Under the pieces are notes generated by a model, which saw only the letters and a list, made by a program, of their open reading frames with translations, did no database searches and was not told the origin of the DNA. The position numbers and the translations under genes were made by a program. Positions 44,703 through 53,167 of a stretch of 64,000 nucleotides of DNA are shown piece by piece (position 1 is the stretch's first letter; the number at the start of each line of letters is the position of its first letter). The DNA comes from Sphingobacterium lumbrici (GTDB lineage Bacteria; Bacteroidota; Bacteroidia; Sphingobacteriales; Sphingobacteriaceae), in assembly GCF_006476045.1 (NCBI RefSeq), contig NZ_SRZY01000027.1, forward strand, positions 1 through 64,000, in the 5' to 3' direction.

Positions 44703-46016
44703 ATGAAAATTCTAAAATTCGGCGGTACTTCTGTAGGAAGTGCAGCGCGTATCAAAGGGTTATTGGATATAGTAAATCCATCTGAGCGCCAGATCGTCGT
44801 GTTGTCTGCGGTATCGGGTACGACAAATGCATTGGTTGAAATAGGTCAAGCTTTTCTGAATGGGAAGAAGGATGATGCAGATCAGTTGATCAAAACGCAT
44901 AAAGATAAATACAATGAGTTAATTAAAGAGTTGTTTACTACCGAAGAGGGGCTTAAGAAGGGACAGGAACTAATTGATTCTCATTTTAATCATATTGCGT
45001 CATTATCTAATGATATTTTTACGCCTACCGAAGAGAAGATTATACTGGCACAGGGGGAGTTGCTTTCGACGACGTTATGGCACTTTCATCTTACCGAAAT
45101 AGGTGTTTCTTCTGTTTTGTTACCTGCGTTGGATTTCATGAAAATTGATGAAGATAATGAACCGGTAATAGAGTATATCAGTGAAAAATTGAGTGCTATA
45201 TTGGCAGAGTATCCGTCCAATAGCTTATTCATTACACAGGGATATATCTGTCGTAACGCATTCGGCGAAATTGATAATTTACGTCGGGGTGGTTCAGATT
45301 ATACAGCATCCTTAATCGGCGCAGCTATTCGAGCAGATGAAGTTCAAATCTGGACAGATATTGATGGCATGCACAATAATGATCCCAGGGTAGTAACTAA
45401 TACAAAGCCGATTGCGAACCTTAGCTTTGATGAAGCTGCTGAGTTAGCCTATTTTGGGGCAAAAATTTTACATCCACAAAGTGTATTCCCAGCACAAAAA
45501 TACAATGTACCGGTGCGTCTATTAAATACAATGGATCCTCAGGCTAAGGGTACATTGATTTCAAAAAATGGAGGAGAGAAAGGTTCTATACGTGCTATTG
45601 CTGCCAAAGATGGTATTACTGCCATACATATCCACTCCACGCGCATGCTTTTAGCCTACGGTTTCTTGAGAAGAGTATTTGAAATTTTTGAGCGATATAG
45701 AACTCCGATTGACATGATTACAACATCCGAAGTAGCAGTATCTTTATCCATTGATGATACGAGCAATTTGTTGGAGATTATTAAAGAAGTAGAAGGCTTT
45801 GGTAAAGTAGGAGTAGATGAAGGACAGACTATTGTATGTGTGGTAGGTGATTTCGGAGCTAATACACATGGGTATGCTGCGCGTGTTTTGGACGCGGTAA
45901 AACATCTTCCCGTTAGAATGATTTCTTACGGAGGATCCGATTATAACGTGTCGATATTGCTGGATTCTAAACACAAAACGGAAGCGTTGCGCTCTTTACA
46001 TAATAGATTATTTTAA
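44703..46016 (+). CDS. lysC: Aspartate kinase
   Basis: First enzyme of the aspartate pathway (lysine, threonine, methionine): phosphorylates L-aspartate. The 437-residue monofunctional protein begins with MKILKFGGTSVGSAARIKG (amino acid kinase motif), has LRRGGSDYTASLIGAAI and WTDIDGM in the catalytic part, and ends in two ACT domains for feedback control (TSEVAVSLSIDD near residue 345). lysA follows after 12 bp, so the pair is a lysine-biosynthesis operon. No lysine riboswitch was seen upstream. Confidence 0.96.
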   Translation: MKILKFGGTSVGSAARIKGLLDIVNPSERQIVVLSAVSGTTNALVEIGQAFLNGKKDDADQLIKTHKDKYNELIKELFTTEEGLKKGQELIDSHFNHIASLSNDIFTPTEEKIILAQGELLSTTLWHFHLTEIGVSSVLLPALDFMKIDEDNEPVIEYISEKLSAILAEYPSNSLFITQGYICRNAFGEIDNLRRGGSDYTASLIGAAIRADEVQIWTDIDGMHNNDPRVVTNTKPIANLSFDEAAELAYFGAKILHPQSVFPAQKYNVPVRLLNTMDPQAKGTLISKNGGEKGSIRAIAAKDGITAIHIHSTRMLLAYGFLRRVFEIFERYRTPIDMITTSEVAVSLSIDDTSNLLEIIKEVEGFGKVGVDEGQTIVCVVGDFGANTHGYAARVLDAVKHLPVRMISYGGSDYNVSILLDSKHKTEALRSLHNRLF

Positions 46017-46028
46017 GATAAAAAAGGA

Positions 46029-47186
46029 ATGCTGTTTGACGATCAACAAGTAGAAAAATTAGTAGGGGTTGAAACACCTTTTTATTACTACGATCTAACA
46101 TTGTTAGAACGAACTTTGGATGCCGCAAAAAATGCGGCTGATAAACGTAATTTTCATATCCACTATGCGCTGAAGGCAAATTTTAATGACAGAATATTGT
46201 CGATTATTCAATCGAAAGGATTTGGTGCCGATTGTGTAAGTGGTAATGAGGTTCAAAAATCCATTGATGTCGGTTTTGACGCTGGCAAGATTACCTTTGC
46301 TGGAGTCGGTAAATCAGACAAAGAAATTATAGCCGCATTAAAGTATCAAATTTTTGCATTTAACGTGGAGTCTATACAGGAACTTGAAGTAATCAATGCG
46401 TTAGCAGCTGACTTAGGAGAGAAGGCAAATGTATCTTTGCGCATCAACCCCAATGTAGACGCTCATACACATCATTACATTACGACAGGTTTAGACGAAA
46501 ATAAATTTGGAGTTCCAAATTCTGAATTAGAACAGGCTGCAGCTGTTTTGAGGTCTTGCGAACACGTTAATCTGGTTGGATTGCATTTTCATGTAGGATC
46601 TCAAATTACGGACATGAATGTTTTTAAGAGCCTATGTGTGAAAGTAAATGAATGGAAAAGCTGGTTTGAAGAGCGAGGTACTTACATTAAAGTAATTAAT
46701 GTAGGGGGAGGCTTAGGGGTTGATTACCATGCTCCTGATGAAAATCCTATTCCCGATTTTGAAGCCTATTTTGATGTGTTTGATAAATTTTTGGATCGTA
46801 ATGGGCAACAAGAGGTTCATTTTGAATTAGGCCGTGCTTTGGTAGCACAATGTGGAAGTTTAGTAAGCAAAGTATTGTACACCAAAAGTGGGACCAAAAA
46901 GCATTTTCTGATATTAGATGCTGGAATGACGGAATTAATGCGTCCAGCTCTTTATCAAGCATATCATAAAATTGAAAAAGTAGGAGCCGACCAATATGCA
47001 AAGACAATCAACTATGATGTAGTCGGGCCTATATGTGAAAGTTCGGATTGCTTTGGCAAGGAAGTCCCCCTTCCTGAATCAAAAAGAGGTGATTTGATTG
47101 CTGTTCGGACAGCGGGTGCCTATGGCGAAGTAATGGCTTCACGTTATAATCTGAGAGAAGAAATAAGATACATTTATTCTAAATAA
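46029..47186 (+). CDS. lysA: Diaminopimelate decarboxylase
   Basis: PLP enzyme of fold type III for the last step of lysine synthesis: meso-diaminopimelate to lysine + CO2. The 385-residue protein has the PLP Lys in HYALKANFND near residue 45, GADCVSGNE, HVGSQITD, the phosphate-binding VGGGLGVDY near 225, and CESSDCFG with the catalytic Cys near 345. It is the second gene of the lysC-lysA operon and is closed by a terminator that overlaps a transposon-end-like sequence. Confidence 0.96.
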   Translation: MLFDDQQVEKLVGVETPFYYYDLTLLERTLDAAKNAADKRNFHIHYALKANFNDRILSIIQSKGFGADCVSGNEVQKSIDVGFDAGKITFAGVGKSDKEIIAALKYQIFAFNVESIQELEVINALAADLGEKANVSLRINPNVDAHTHHYITTGLDENKFGVPNSELEQAAAVLRSCEHVNLVGLHFHVGSQITDMNVFKSLCVKVNEWKSWFEERGTYIKVINVGGGLGVDYHAPDENPIPDFEAYFDVFDKFLDRNGQQEVHFELGRALVAQCGSLVSKVLYTKSGTKKHFLILDAGMTELMRPALYQAYHKIEKVGADQYAKTINYDVVGPICESSDCFGKEVPLPESKRGDLIAVRTAGAYGEVMASRYNLREEIRYIYSK

Positions 47187-47203
47187 AAAGAGGTTGTTTC
47201 AAA

Positions 47204-47230
47204 TGACACTGCCCCCAAAAAGTTAGACAC
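47204..47230. mobile_element. IS3-type terminal inverted repeat remnant
   Basis: TGACACTGCCCCCAAAAAGT followed by TAGACAC resembles the terminal repeats of IS3-family elements common in Bacteroidota (TGACACTGACCCCAAAAAG-like, as I recall them). No transposase or second end is nearby, so this would be a scar. The match is from memory and should be verified. Confidence 0.45.
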
Positions 47231-47247
47231 GATTTGGGGGCATTTTT
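47210..47247 (+). terminator. Terminator of the lysC-lysA operon
   Basis: TGCCCCCAAA (47210-47219) pairs perfectly with TTTGGGGGCA (47233-47242) around a 13-nt loop and is followed by TTTTT. It overlaps the IS3-end-like sequence. Confidence 0.85.
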
Positions 47248-47306
47248 ATGACAAAAAAAAATGATTTTATTAAATGAAATCCGAAATTGCATTGTATTTT
47301 TGATTT

Positions 47307-48116
47307 ATGCTTTCATTCGCTAATGCCAAAATTAATTTAGGTCTTCATATTACAAAAAAAAGGGGAGATGGGTATCATAATATCGAGACGGTTTTTTATC
47401 CCGTAAAGTTATACGATGTCGTTGAAATTACAGAGTCGGATTCCTTTTCCTTTCGATTGGATGGTCTCTATATACCACACGGAGGTATTAATCTTTGTGA
47501 AAAGGCATATCAGCTGCTTCGTGCTGATTTTGATCTTAAGCCGGCTTCCATTCACCTGTTGAAAAATATCCCTATTGGAGCTGGTTTGGGTGGAGGATCC
47601 TCTGATGCGGCTCAGGTACTGATTTTATTGAACCGATTAAACGAATTGGATTTGACGACCGAGCAGCTCGAAGGTTACGCTGCAAAACTGGGCGCCGACT
47701 GTCCATTTTTTATCCAAAACAGGCCAGTTTTTGCTAGCGGAACCGGAACAACATTTGCCCCAATAGAATTGGATCTTTCCAAATATCGTATTATTATTAT
47801 CAAACCCGATATTCACATATCAACAGCCAACGCATATCAGCATATTACACCGCAGACACCAACGATAAATATTCAACGTGTTATCCGTTTGCCTATCCAA
47901 GAATGGAAATATTATTTAACAAATGATTTTGAATTGGGTCTGTTTCGGCAGTATCCGTTGATTGAAAAGATAAAGCATAAGCTCTATGAAAAAGGAGCAC
48001 TGTATGCGTCGATGTCTGGCTCCGGATCAGCGGTGTTTGGTATTTTTGAACAGGAGGAAACAGATTTAATCGAGTTGGAAGGTTTCGGTAAAATCTACTA
48101 TCCTGTAGAGTTGTAA
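47307..48116 (+). CDS. ispE: 4-diphosphocytidyl-2-C-methyl-D-erythritol kinase
   Basis: GHMP-family kinase of the MEP isoprenoid pathway. The 269-residue protein begins SFANAKINLGLHITKKRGDGYHNIETVFYP, has the ATP-binding IPIGAGLGGGSSDAAQVLI near residue 92, and the C-terminal SMSGSGSAVFGIF motif. Length is typical. It stands alone between a terminator and the metal ATPase. The MEP enzymes IspD and IspF are not in this window. Confidence 0.95.
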   Translation: MLSFANAKINLGLHITKKRGDGYHNIETVFYPVKLYDVVEITESDSFSFRLDGLYIPHGGINLCEKAYQLLRADFDLKPASIHLLKNIPIGAGLGGGSSDAAQVLILLNRLNELDLTTEQLEGYAAKLGADCPFFIQNRPVFASGTGTTFAPIELDLSKYRIIIIKPDIHISTANAYQHITPQTPTINIQRVIRLPIQEWKYYLTNDFELGLFRQYPLIEKIKHKLYEKGALYASMSGSGSAVFGIFEQEETDLIELEGFGKIYYPVEL

Positions 48117-48259
48117 AAATAACGCACGATCGTACCTTTATGTCCCAAACGTAATTTTCGCTGTGGACAATGCATTTCTAATCGCTGTATTTATTCATTT
48201 AAGATCAGTAACTTCGTAATAGGATAAAAATCAATATCGTAAAAAAAATGAAGTGATCT
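48117..48259. other. Intergenic region before the metal ATPase
   Basis: AT-rich stretch of 143 bp. It should carry the ATPase promoter but no consensus -7 or -33 box is clear, and there is no terminator-like hairpin for ispE. Confidence 0.3.
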
Positions 48260-50263
48260 ATGCAGCATAAACATAATTATATTGATGGTGTATGTACGAT
48301 TTGTAGTCAAACTACAAATCGTACATACACCAAAGCAGATAACGCCTGCTGTGTCCATACGTGCGACCACAGCGATAACGGTCATCAGCATTCCGAATCC
48401 ATGAGTACATTTTATCTCTTTGTTCCTGCTGTTATCAGTTTAATACTTCTGCTTTTCGGTATCGGTTTAGATCATTATGTTAGGCAGTCTTGGTTTAATG
48501 GAACGATACGTTTTTTTGGGTATCTAATTGCTTATATCCCGGTTGGTTTACCTGTTCTTAAACAAGCGGTAGGTAGTATATCCCGAGGAAACCTTTTTTC
48601 CGAGTTTTTTTTGATGGGTATTGCCACATTAGGCGCATTTGCGATTAACGAGTATCCTGAGGGAGTCGCAGTTATGTTGTTTTACACAATAGGTGAAAAT
48701 TTTCAGAGCTTGGCAATTACGCGTGCGAAGGCTAATATCAAAATGTTATTGGATCAACGTCCCGATGAAGCAACAGTCTATCGAGATGGCGATTGGACGA
48801 AAATAAAAGCAGCTGAAGTAAACGTAGGAGACAGGGTTCAGGTTAAGCCAGGCGAGAAGCTGGGATTAGATGGTGTTTTGAGCAGTGATAAAGCTATTTT
48901 CAATACAGCGGCTTTAACTGGTGAAAGTAAGCCCGAAGGGAAGAATAAAGGAGATGTGGTGCTTGCGGGAATGATTAACTTGTACACTGCCATTCAAATG
49001 GAAGTAACTGCAGTATACGAAGACAGCAAACTCAGCAAGATTCTTCAATTAACGCAAGAAGCTTCTTCTCAAAAGGCGCCGACTGAATTGTTTATTTCCA
49101 AATTTGCCAAAATATACACACCTATTGTTGTTTTTTTAGCAATAAGTATCATCTTTTTTCCTTTTCTTTTTGTTGATGACTATGTGTTTCGGGATTGGCT
49201 GTATAGAGCGTTGGTGTTTTTGGTGATATCATGTCCGTGTGCGCTGGTAATTTCTATCCCACTGGGGTATTTTGGAGGGATAGGTGCAGCCAGTAGAAAT
49301 GGAATTTTGATTAAAGGTGGAAATTTTTTAGATGTATTGGCTTCCTTGAAACATGTAGTAATGGATAAAACCGGTACGATGACAGAAGGGGTATTTGATG
49401 TTCAAGACGTGCAGTTCAATGGTGTTATCAATCGTGACAAAATTTTAAGCTATATAAACGTACTTGAGTCATATAGTACACATCCTGTCGCTACAGCCAT
49501 TCACAAATATGTTGGAGAAATAGATAAAAGTATTCACATGGAGCGTGTAGAAGAAATAGCTGGCTATGGTCTCAAAGGTATAGTCGAAAATAAAGTATTA
49601 TTAGTCGGGAATTTTAGGCTGCTGGATAGTGCGCAGATTAAATATGATACAGATCTTAATTCGATAGCTCATACCACAATAGCTGTTGCTTTCAACGGTA
49701 TTTATATCGGTTATATGACGATTGCTGATAAAATAAAAGGGGATGCAAAGGAAACCATTGATCGGTTACATGACATGCAATTACACGTTACCATGCTCAG
49801 TGGCGATAAATCTTCGATAGTTAGGCAGGTAGCAGAAGATTTAGGTATTGATCAGGTATTTGGTGATCTTCTTCCGGAAGATAAAGTGAACAGATTTAAG
49901 ACGATAAAACAGGATAACGTTAAGATAGCTTTCGTTGGAGATGGTATTAATGATGCACCTGTAGTCGCCTTAAGCGATGTGGGTATTGCTATGGGTGGGT
50001 TAGGGTCAGATGCAACCATAGAAACGGCGGATGTTGTTATTCAAGATGATCGTCCTATTAAAATCCCACTCGCTATACATATTGGAAAAAAAACAAAACA
50101 GATCGTCTGGCAGAATATTTCGTTTGCATTTGGTGTGAAAATTATCGTCCTAATTTTGGGAGCAGGAGGATTAGCTACGATGTGGGAAGCGGTCTTCGCT
50201 GATGTAGGGATTGCATTATTAGCTATTTTTAATGCTATTAGGATTCAGCATATCAAGTTTTGA
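48260..50263 (+). CDS. Heavy-metal P-type ATPase (Zn/Cd/Co/Pb-like exporter, CPC motif)
   Basis: A 667-residue P1B-type ATPase of the inner membrane. The N-terminus is rich in Cys and His (CTICS, CC, HTCDHSD, HQHSES) and replaces the usual HMA domain. Core motifs: TGES in AALTGESKPEG, metal site C325-P-C327 in ISCPCALVIS, phosphorylation Asp 369 in DKTGTMTEG, and GDGINDAPVVALSDVGIAMGG. CPC plus a His-rich start suggests Zn, Cd, Pb or Co export. The region coding residues 9-25 is a perfect 22-bp inverted repeat. A terminator follows at 50360-50394. Confidence 0.93.
   Translation: MQHKHNYIDGVCTICSQTTNRTYTKADNACCVHTCDHSDNGHQHSESMSTFYLFVPAVISLILLLFGIGLDHYVRQSWFNGTIRFFGYLIAYIPVGLPVLKQAVGSISRGNLFSEFFLMGIATLGAFAINEYPEGVAVMLFYTIGENFQSLAITRAKANIKMLLDQRPDEATVYRDGDWTKIKAAEVNVGDRVQVKPGEKLGLDGVLSSDKAIFNTAALTGESKPEGKNKGDVVLAGMINLYTAIQMEVTAVYEDSKLSKILQLTQEASSQKAPTELFISKFAKIYTPIVVFLAISIIFFPFLFVDDYVFRDWLYRALVFLVISCPCALVISIPLGYFGGIGAASRNGILIKGGNFLDVLASLKHVVMDKTGTMTEGVFDVQDVQFNGVINRDKILSYINVLESYSTHPVATAIHKYVGEIDKSIHMERVEEIAGYGLKGIVENKVLLVGNFRLLDSAQIKYDTDLNSIAHTTIAVAFNGIYIGYMTIADKIKGDAKETIDRLHDMQLHVTMLSGDKSSIVRQVAEDLGIDQVFGDLLPEDKVNRFKTIKQDNVKIAFVGDGINDAPVVALSDVGIAMGGLGSDATIETADVVIQDDRPIKIPLAIHIGKKTKQIVWQNISFAFGVKIIVLILGAGGLATMWEAVFADVGIALLAIFNAIRIQHIKF
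48286..48332. repeat. Perfect 22-bp inverted repeat with 3-nt loop inside the ATPase coding start
   Basis: Arm 48286-48307 (TGGTGTATGTACGATTTGTA then GT) is the exact reverse complement of 48311-48332; the loop is CAA. Because of the symmetry, both strands code for V-C-T-I-C-S-x-T-T-N-R-T-Y-T. The arm begins 27 nt after the start codon. Confidence 0.95.
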
Positions 50264-50359
50264 TTGGTTGTCCATACGATTCCAGTCAATAAAATTCTAG
50301 TCTGCTGTCTACAGTATCAGCGCTTAGTAAAAAAAACGACCGTTCGAATAAGATATATC

Positions 50360-50394
50360 ACAAAAGAGCAAACCATATTAGGCTGCTCTTTTGT
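50360..50394 (+). terminator. Terminator after metal ATPase gene
   Basis: ACAAAAGAGCA (50360-50370) pairs perfectly with TGCTCTTTTGT (50384-50394). Confidence 0.8.
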
Positions 50395-50415
50395 TAATAG
50401 CTAGAATGAAAAATC

Positions 50416-50502
50416 TTAATATCCGAATAACTCTTCAAGATTTAACTTTGTAAGTCTTCCAATGTTGCGGAGCTGTTCATCTGTGATATGAACTATTTGA
50501 TG
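50416..50502 (-). other. Possible C-terminal remnant of a lost gene
   Basis: A short minus-strand frame without a start codon reads VHITDEQLRNIGRLTKLNLE then ELFGY and stop. The amphipathic helix pattern and clean ending look like a real protein tail. It overlaps the last bases of the DsbD-alpha gene in another frame. It could equally be chance. Confidence 0.25.
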
Positions 50503-50939
50503 CTAATTGCAAAAGCTTTTTCATCAGGAGGGAGACACTGCTCGTTATTGCAGACCATAAATTCAACTGTGCCCTTGACTATTGTCTGACCCTTTTTTAA
50601 TTTAATTTTTTGTTGAAAAACGACTTCTTTGGTGAAATATAACACCTGCATATTAAACGTTTTTTCAAACTTTTTGTTCGGAGTAGGTTCGAGAACCTTT
50701 CCAACGAGTTGATAATCGCTTGATGGTGTGAAGCTGAATGAAGTTGGAACAGGACCTCCCTCACCGATATATTGTGAATAGATATTCCAACCATTATCGA
50801 TTGTAGCTTTGAAAAGGAGTACTGCTTCACCTTTTTTTGTCTTTTTAGCTGCAAATGTCCACTTTACGGGATCTAAGATCTGTGCCTGTGACGCACTTAG
50901 TGCAAATAAGGCAATGATTAGTATTGCTAATCTTTTCAT
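50493..50939 (-). CDS. Stand-alone DsbD N-terminal (alpha) domain protein
   Basis: A 148-residue exported protein (signal peptide MKRLAILIIALFALSASQAQ). The mature part matches the alpha domain of the thiol:disulfide interchange protein DsbD: an immunoglobulin-like fold with WTFAAKKTKKGEAVLLFKATIDNGWNIYSQYIG, then VEFMVCNNEQCLPPDEKAF with the CxxxxC redox pair. Full DsbD also has a membrane and a C-terminal thioredoxin domain, absent here; in Bacteroidota the alpha domain is often encoded separately. It passes electrons to periplasmic thiol proteins. Transcribed alone. Confidence 0.88.
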   Translation of the reverse strand: MKRLAILIIALFALSASQAQILDPVKWTFAAKKTKKGEAVLLFKATIDNGWNIYSQYIGEGGPVPTSFSFTPSSDYQLVGKVLEPTPNKKFEKTFNMQVLYFTKEVVFQQKIKLKKGQTIVKGTVEFMVCNNEQCLPPDEKAFAISIK

Positions 50940-51298
50940 ACGGTTTTAATTTTAATGTTTACTTGGATCTGTTTTTTTACCGTGCACACCAGATAGTATA
51001 TCAAAGGTGTACTAGTTTCTTTCATCAAACCTCTAGAATTTTTAAATTATTATCAATGCGAATATGTTTTTTCAATAAAATTTTCGGTTTTTATTAATTT
51101 ATTCCGTAATTTTTATGGTTACCTAAAGACTATGGTTTCATTTAAATGTAGTTTTTTACGGCTTATCTCTTCCAAGAGAAGGGGGGTGATTCAGATGTAC
51201 AAGCCAATAAACAGATTAACGGGTTACATCAGGGGCATCTGTAAAATAGATTAATATCTACTGGTTTAAGCATTATGAAGGGAATATTGAGAAAAAAG

Positions 51299-51331
51299 AA
51301 AGGTTTTCAAACGGGGAGAATGAAAACCTTT
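51299..51331. repeat. Perfect 11-bp hairpin in orphan leader
   Basis: AAAGGTTTTCA (51299-51309) and TGAAAACCTTT (51321-51331), loop AACGGGGAGAA. Not followed by a T run, so it is not a classic terminator. Confidence 0.6.
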
Positions 51332-51370
51332 ACTAACCAATTATAAACCTAAATTATGATGACACAAATA

Positions 51371-51389
51371 TAGTGTGTTTTATACACTA
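51371..51389. promoter_or_regulatory. Secondary TAGTGT/ACACTA inverted repeat
   Basis: TAGTGT (51371-51376), 7-nt spacer, ACACTA (51384-51389). It has the same half-sites as the main operator at 51497-51522. Confidence 0.4.
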
Positions 51390-51496
51390 AGTGCAAATGT
51401 TTTCATAAAAAAGACATTTTAATGACAATAGACAAATTGAAGGGCAAAAAACATTTTTTATTATAAAAATTGAAAATTAAAATAATCTTTATAACT

Positions 51497-51522
51497 TAGT
51501 GTATTATTTAAGTAGTACACTA
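51497..51522. promoter_or_regulatory. Putative YtrA-type operator overlapping the ABC operon start
   Basis: TAGTGTA (51497-51503) and TACACTA (51516-51522) with a 12-nt spacer; the second half ends 2 nt before the ATG at 51525. AGTGTA...TACACT half-sites are what YtrA-type GntR repressors are known to bind. The operon encodes such a regulator (53168-53542), so self-repression is likely. Confidence 0.65.
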
Positions 51523-51524
51523 GT

Positions 51525-52367
51525 ATGATAACTATTCAAAACCTGAATTTCAATTACAATAAGGCCAGGCCCTTATTTAAGAACATGAATATGCAACTTA
51601 CTGAAGGGCATATTTATGGTTTGCTCGGAAAAAACGGAGCAGGCAAATCCACCTTGTTGAAAAATATTGCGGGTCTTGTTTATCCATCTGCCGGTTCATT
51701 GCAGGTGCTCGGGCATAATCCCACCAAGCGCGAGCCTTCGCTTTTACAACAGATTAGTTTTATCCCAGAAGAATTTCATTTGCCGTCTGTGAAATCCTCA
51801 ACCTATGTGAAAGTCAATGCACCGTTCTATCCTAATTTTGATCATGCTTACCTAAATGGGTTGCTTTCGGAATTTGATATTCCTATTCAGCAGAAGCTCT
51901 CGGAGATGAGCTACGGGCAGAAGAAGAAATACATTATAGCCTTTGGATTGGCGACCAATGCGAAATTAATCATCATGGATGAACCAACAAACGGATTAGA
52001 TATTCCATCTAAAGCGCAGTTTCGCAAAATAATGGCCTCGGCTATGACGGAAGATCGCTGCATTATTATCTCTACGCATCAGGTACGTGATTTGGATAAT
52101 CTGATCGATGCGGTTATTCTTTTAGACGAACAGAAAGTAGCATTGAATGCTTCTATTGATGAAATAACGGCAGCATTCACTTTCAAAAAAACAAGGGAGC
52201 TTGATGACACTGTATTATATGCAGAAGAAGCATTAGGTGGCTATCAGGTTATTGCCGCTAATAGCAATCTTGAGGATTCGAAGCTGGATATGGAATTACT
52301 ATTTAATGCGGTTCTCGCAAAAAAAGGTAACATAACTTCAATTTTAAATACCGTTCATCATGAATAA
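51525..52367 (+). CDS. ABC transporter ATP-binding protein (YtrB-like)
   Basis: ATPase of 280 residues, first gene of a four-gene operon. Walker A is GLLGKNGAGKSTLLKNI near residue 36, Q-loop QQISFIPEEF, signature MSYGQKKKYIIAFGL (a variant of LSGGQ), Walker B LIIMDEPTNGLD and H-loop STHQVRDLDN. It pairs with the membrane protein encoded next (overlap of 8 bp). With a YtrA-like regulator, the set resembles GntR-controlled ABC operons that respond to cell-envelope stress or antibiotics in Gram-positives; the substrate here is unknown. Confidence 0.9.
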   Translation: MITIQNLNFNYNKARPLFKNMNMQLTEGHIYGLLGKNGAGKSTLLKNIAGLVYPSAGSLQVLGHNPTKREPSLLQQISFIPEEFHLPSVKSSTYVKVNAPFYPNFDHAYLNGLLSEFDIPIQQKLSEMSYGQKKKYIIAFGLATNAKLIIMDEPTNGLDIPSKAQFRKIMASAMTEDRCIIISTHQVRDLDNLIDAVILLDEQKVALNASIDEITAAFTFKKTRELDDTVLYAEEALGGYQVIAANSNLEDSKLDMELLFNAVLAKKGNITSILNTVHHE

Positions 52368-53166
52368 TACATTTGATTTCAATCGGTTTTTCCTTCTGTT
52401 ACGCCGGGAATGGATCAACTTTGGAAAGATCTATCTTATTTCTCTGGCCGTTGTTACAGGTGTAATTGCTGCATTCTATGGTTATAATATAAACGAACAA
52501 TTAACCTATGGGCATGGCAGCTGGACGGCCACGCTCAGTTTCAGGCCATTTATTTTCATCTTTTTAGGTCTTTTATTTTTAACTATGATTTCTAGCGGCT
52601 ATTTCGCTGATCTGGGACAAAAGCCAAAGGCGATTATCGAATTGCTGATTCCTGCTTCCAAGTTGGAAAAATTTCTGGCAAGTATAGTCTATACCGTTAT
52701 CTTGACAATAGGTTCTTATTTTCTGCTGTTCTACCTTATCGATTTTGCATTTGTATCCTATATACGAACTTTTGCCACGGAAACCATGTCGATAGCGCAA
52801 GAAGACGGAACGCAGGTCGTGATCGATAATATCGTTTATTTTTTTAATCAACCGTTTCCGAAACCGACAAAGTTTTTTCTTTTTTTGCCGTTTCTGCTAA
52901 ATAGTCTGTTTTTATTGGGATCGATTTATTTCAGGAATTTTCACTACATCAAAACAGCCATCAGTGTTATGATCTATGTTGCCTGCTGGATAGGTTTAGT
53001 TGTTTTTATTATGAACCGCGCAACGAGCGACACGATCGTGGTAGGTATTGGATTTTGGCAACAATATGAAATTAATATACTTAAGATTTTATGTGGCACC
53101 GGCATAATATTAACGTTAATTTTTTGGTTTTTGAGTTACTTGCGATTAAAGGAGAAGGAGGTTTGA
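52360..53166 (+). CDS. ABC transporter membrane protein (ABC-2-like)
   Basis: A 268-residue membrane protein with about six hydrophobic segments (IYLISLAVVTGVIAAFYGY, PFIFIFLGLLFLTMISSGYF, IVYTVILTIGSYFLLFYLI and others). It is the partner of the ATPase upstream, which it overlaps by 8 bp, and the GntR gene starts 1 bp after it. Sequence similarity to named permeases is low, so the call depends partly on context. Confidence 0.8.
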   Translation: MNNTFDFNRFFLLLRREWINFGKIYLISLAVVTGVIAAFYGYNINEQLTYGHGSWTATLSFRPFIFIFLGLLFLTMISSGYFADLGQKPKAIIELLIPASKLEKFLASIVYTVILTIGSYFLLFYLIDFAFVSYIRTFATETMSIAQEDGTQVVIDNIVYFFNQPFPKPTKFFLFLPFLLNSLFLLGSIYFRNFHYIKTAISVMIYVACWIGLVVFIMNRATSDTIVVGIGFWQQYEINILKILCGTGIILTLIFWFLSYLRLKEKEV

Positions 53167-53167
53167 T

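Larger units (their letters stand above)
50940..51524. other. Long intergenic region with tiny reading frames, hairpin and operators
   Basis: 585 bp without a recognised gene. It contains a 19-codon frame at 51195-51254 preceded by an unusual SD-like GGGGGGTGATT, a 23-codon frame at 51275-51346, a perfect 11-bp hairpin at 51299-51331, and the sequence ACCAATTATAAACCTAAATT before ATG at 51356, which resembles leaders of SusC-type receptor genes in this family although no such gene follows. The operator sites of the next operon are at its end. Confidence 0.4.

Noticed and set aside
48191-48391. Minus-strand frame opposite the ATPase start
   Set aside because: Its resemblance to the ATPase N-terminus is caused by the 22-bp inverted repeat; it is not an independent gene.
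51226-51239. ACATCAGGGGCATC is shared with the tmRNA (61535-61548)
   Set aside because: A 14-base match between two places in 64 kb is expected by chance several times, and nothing else around it agrees.
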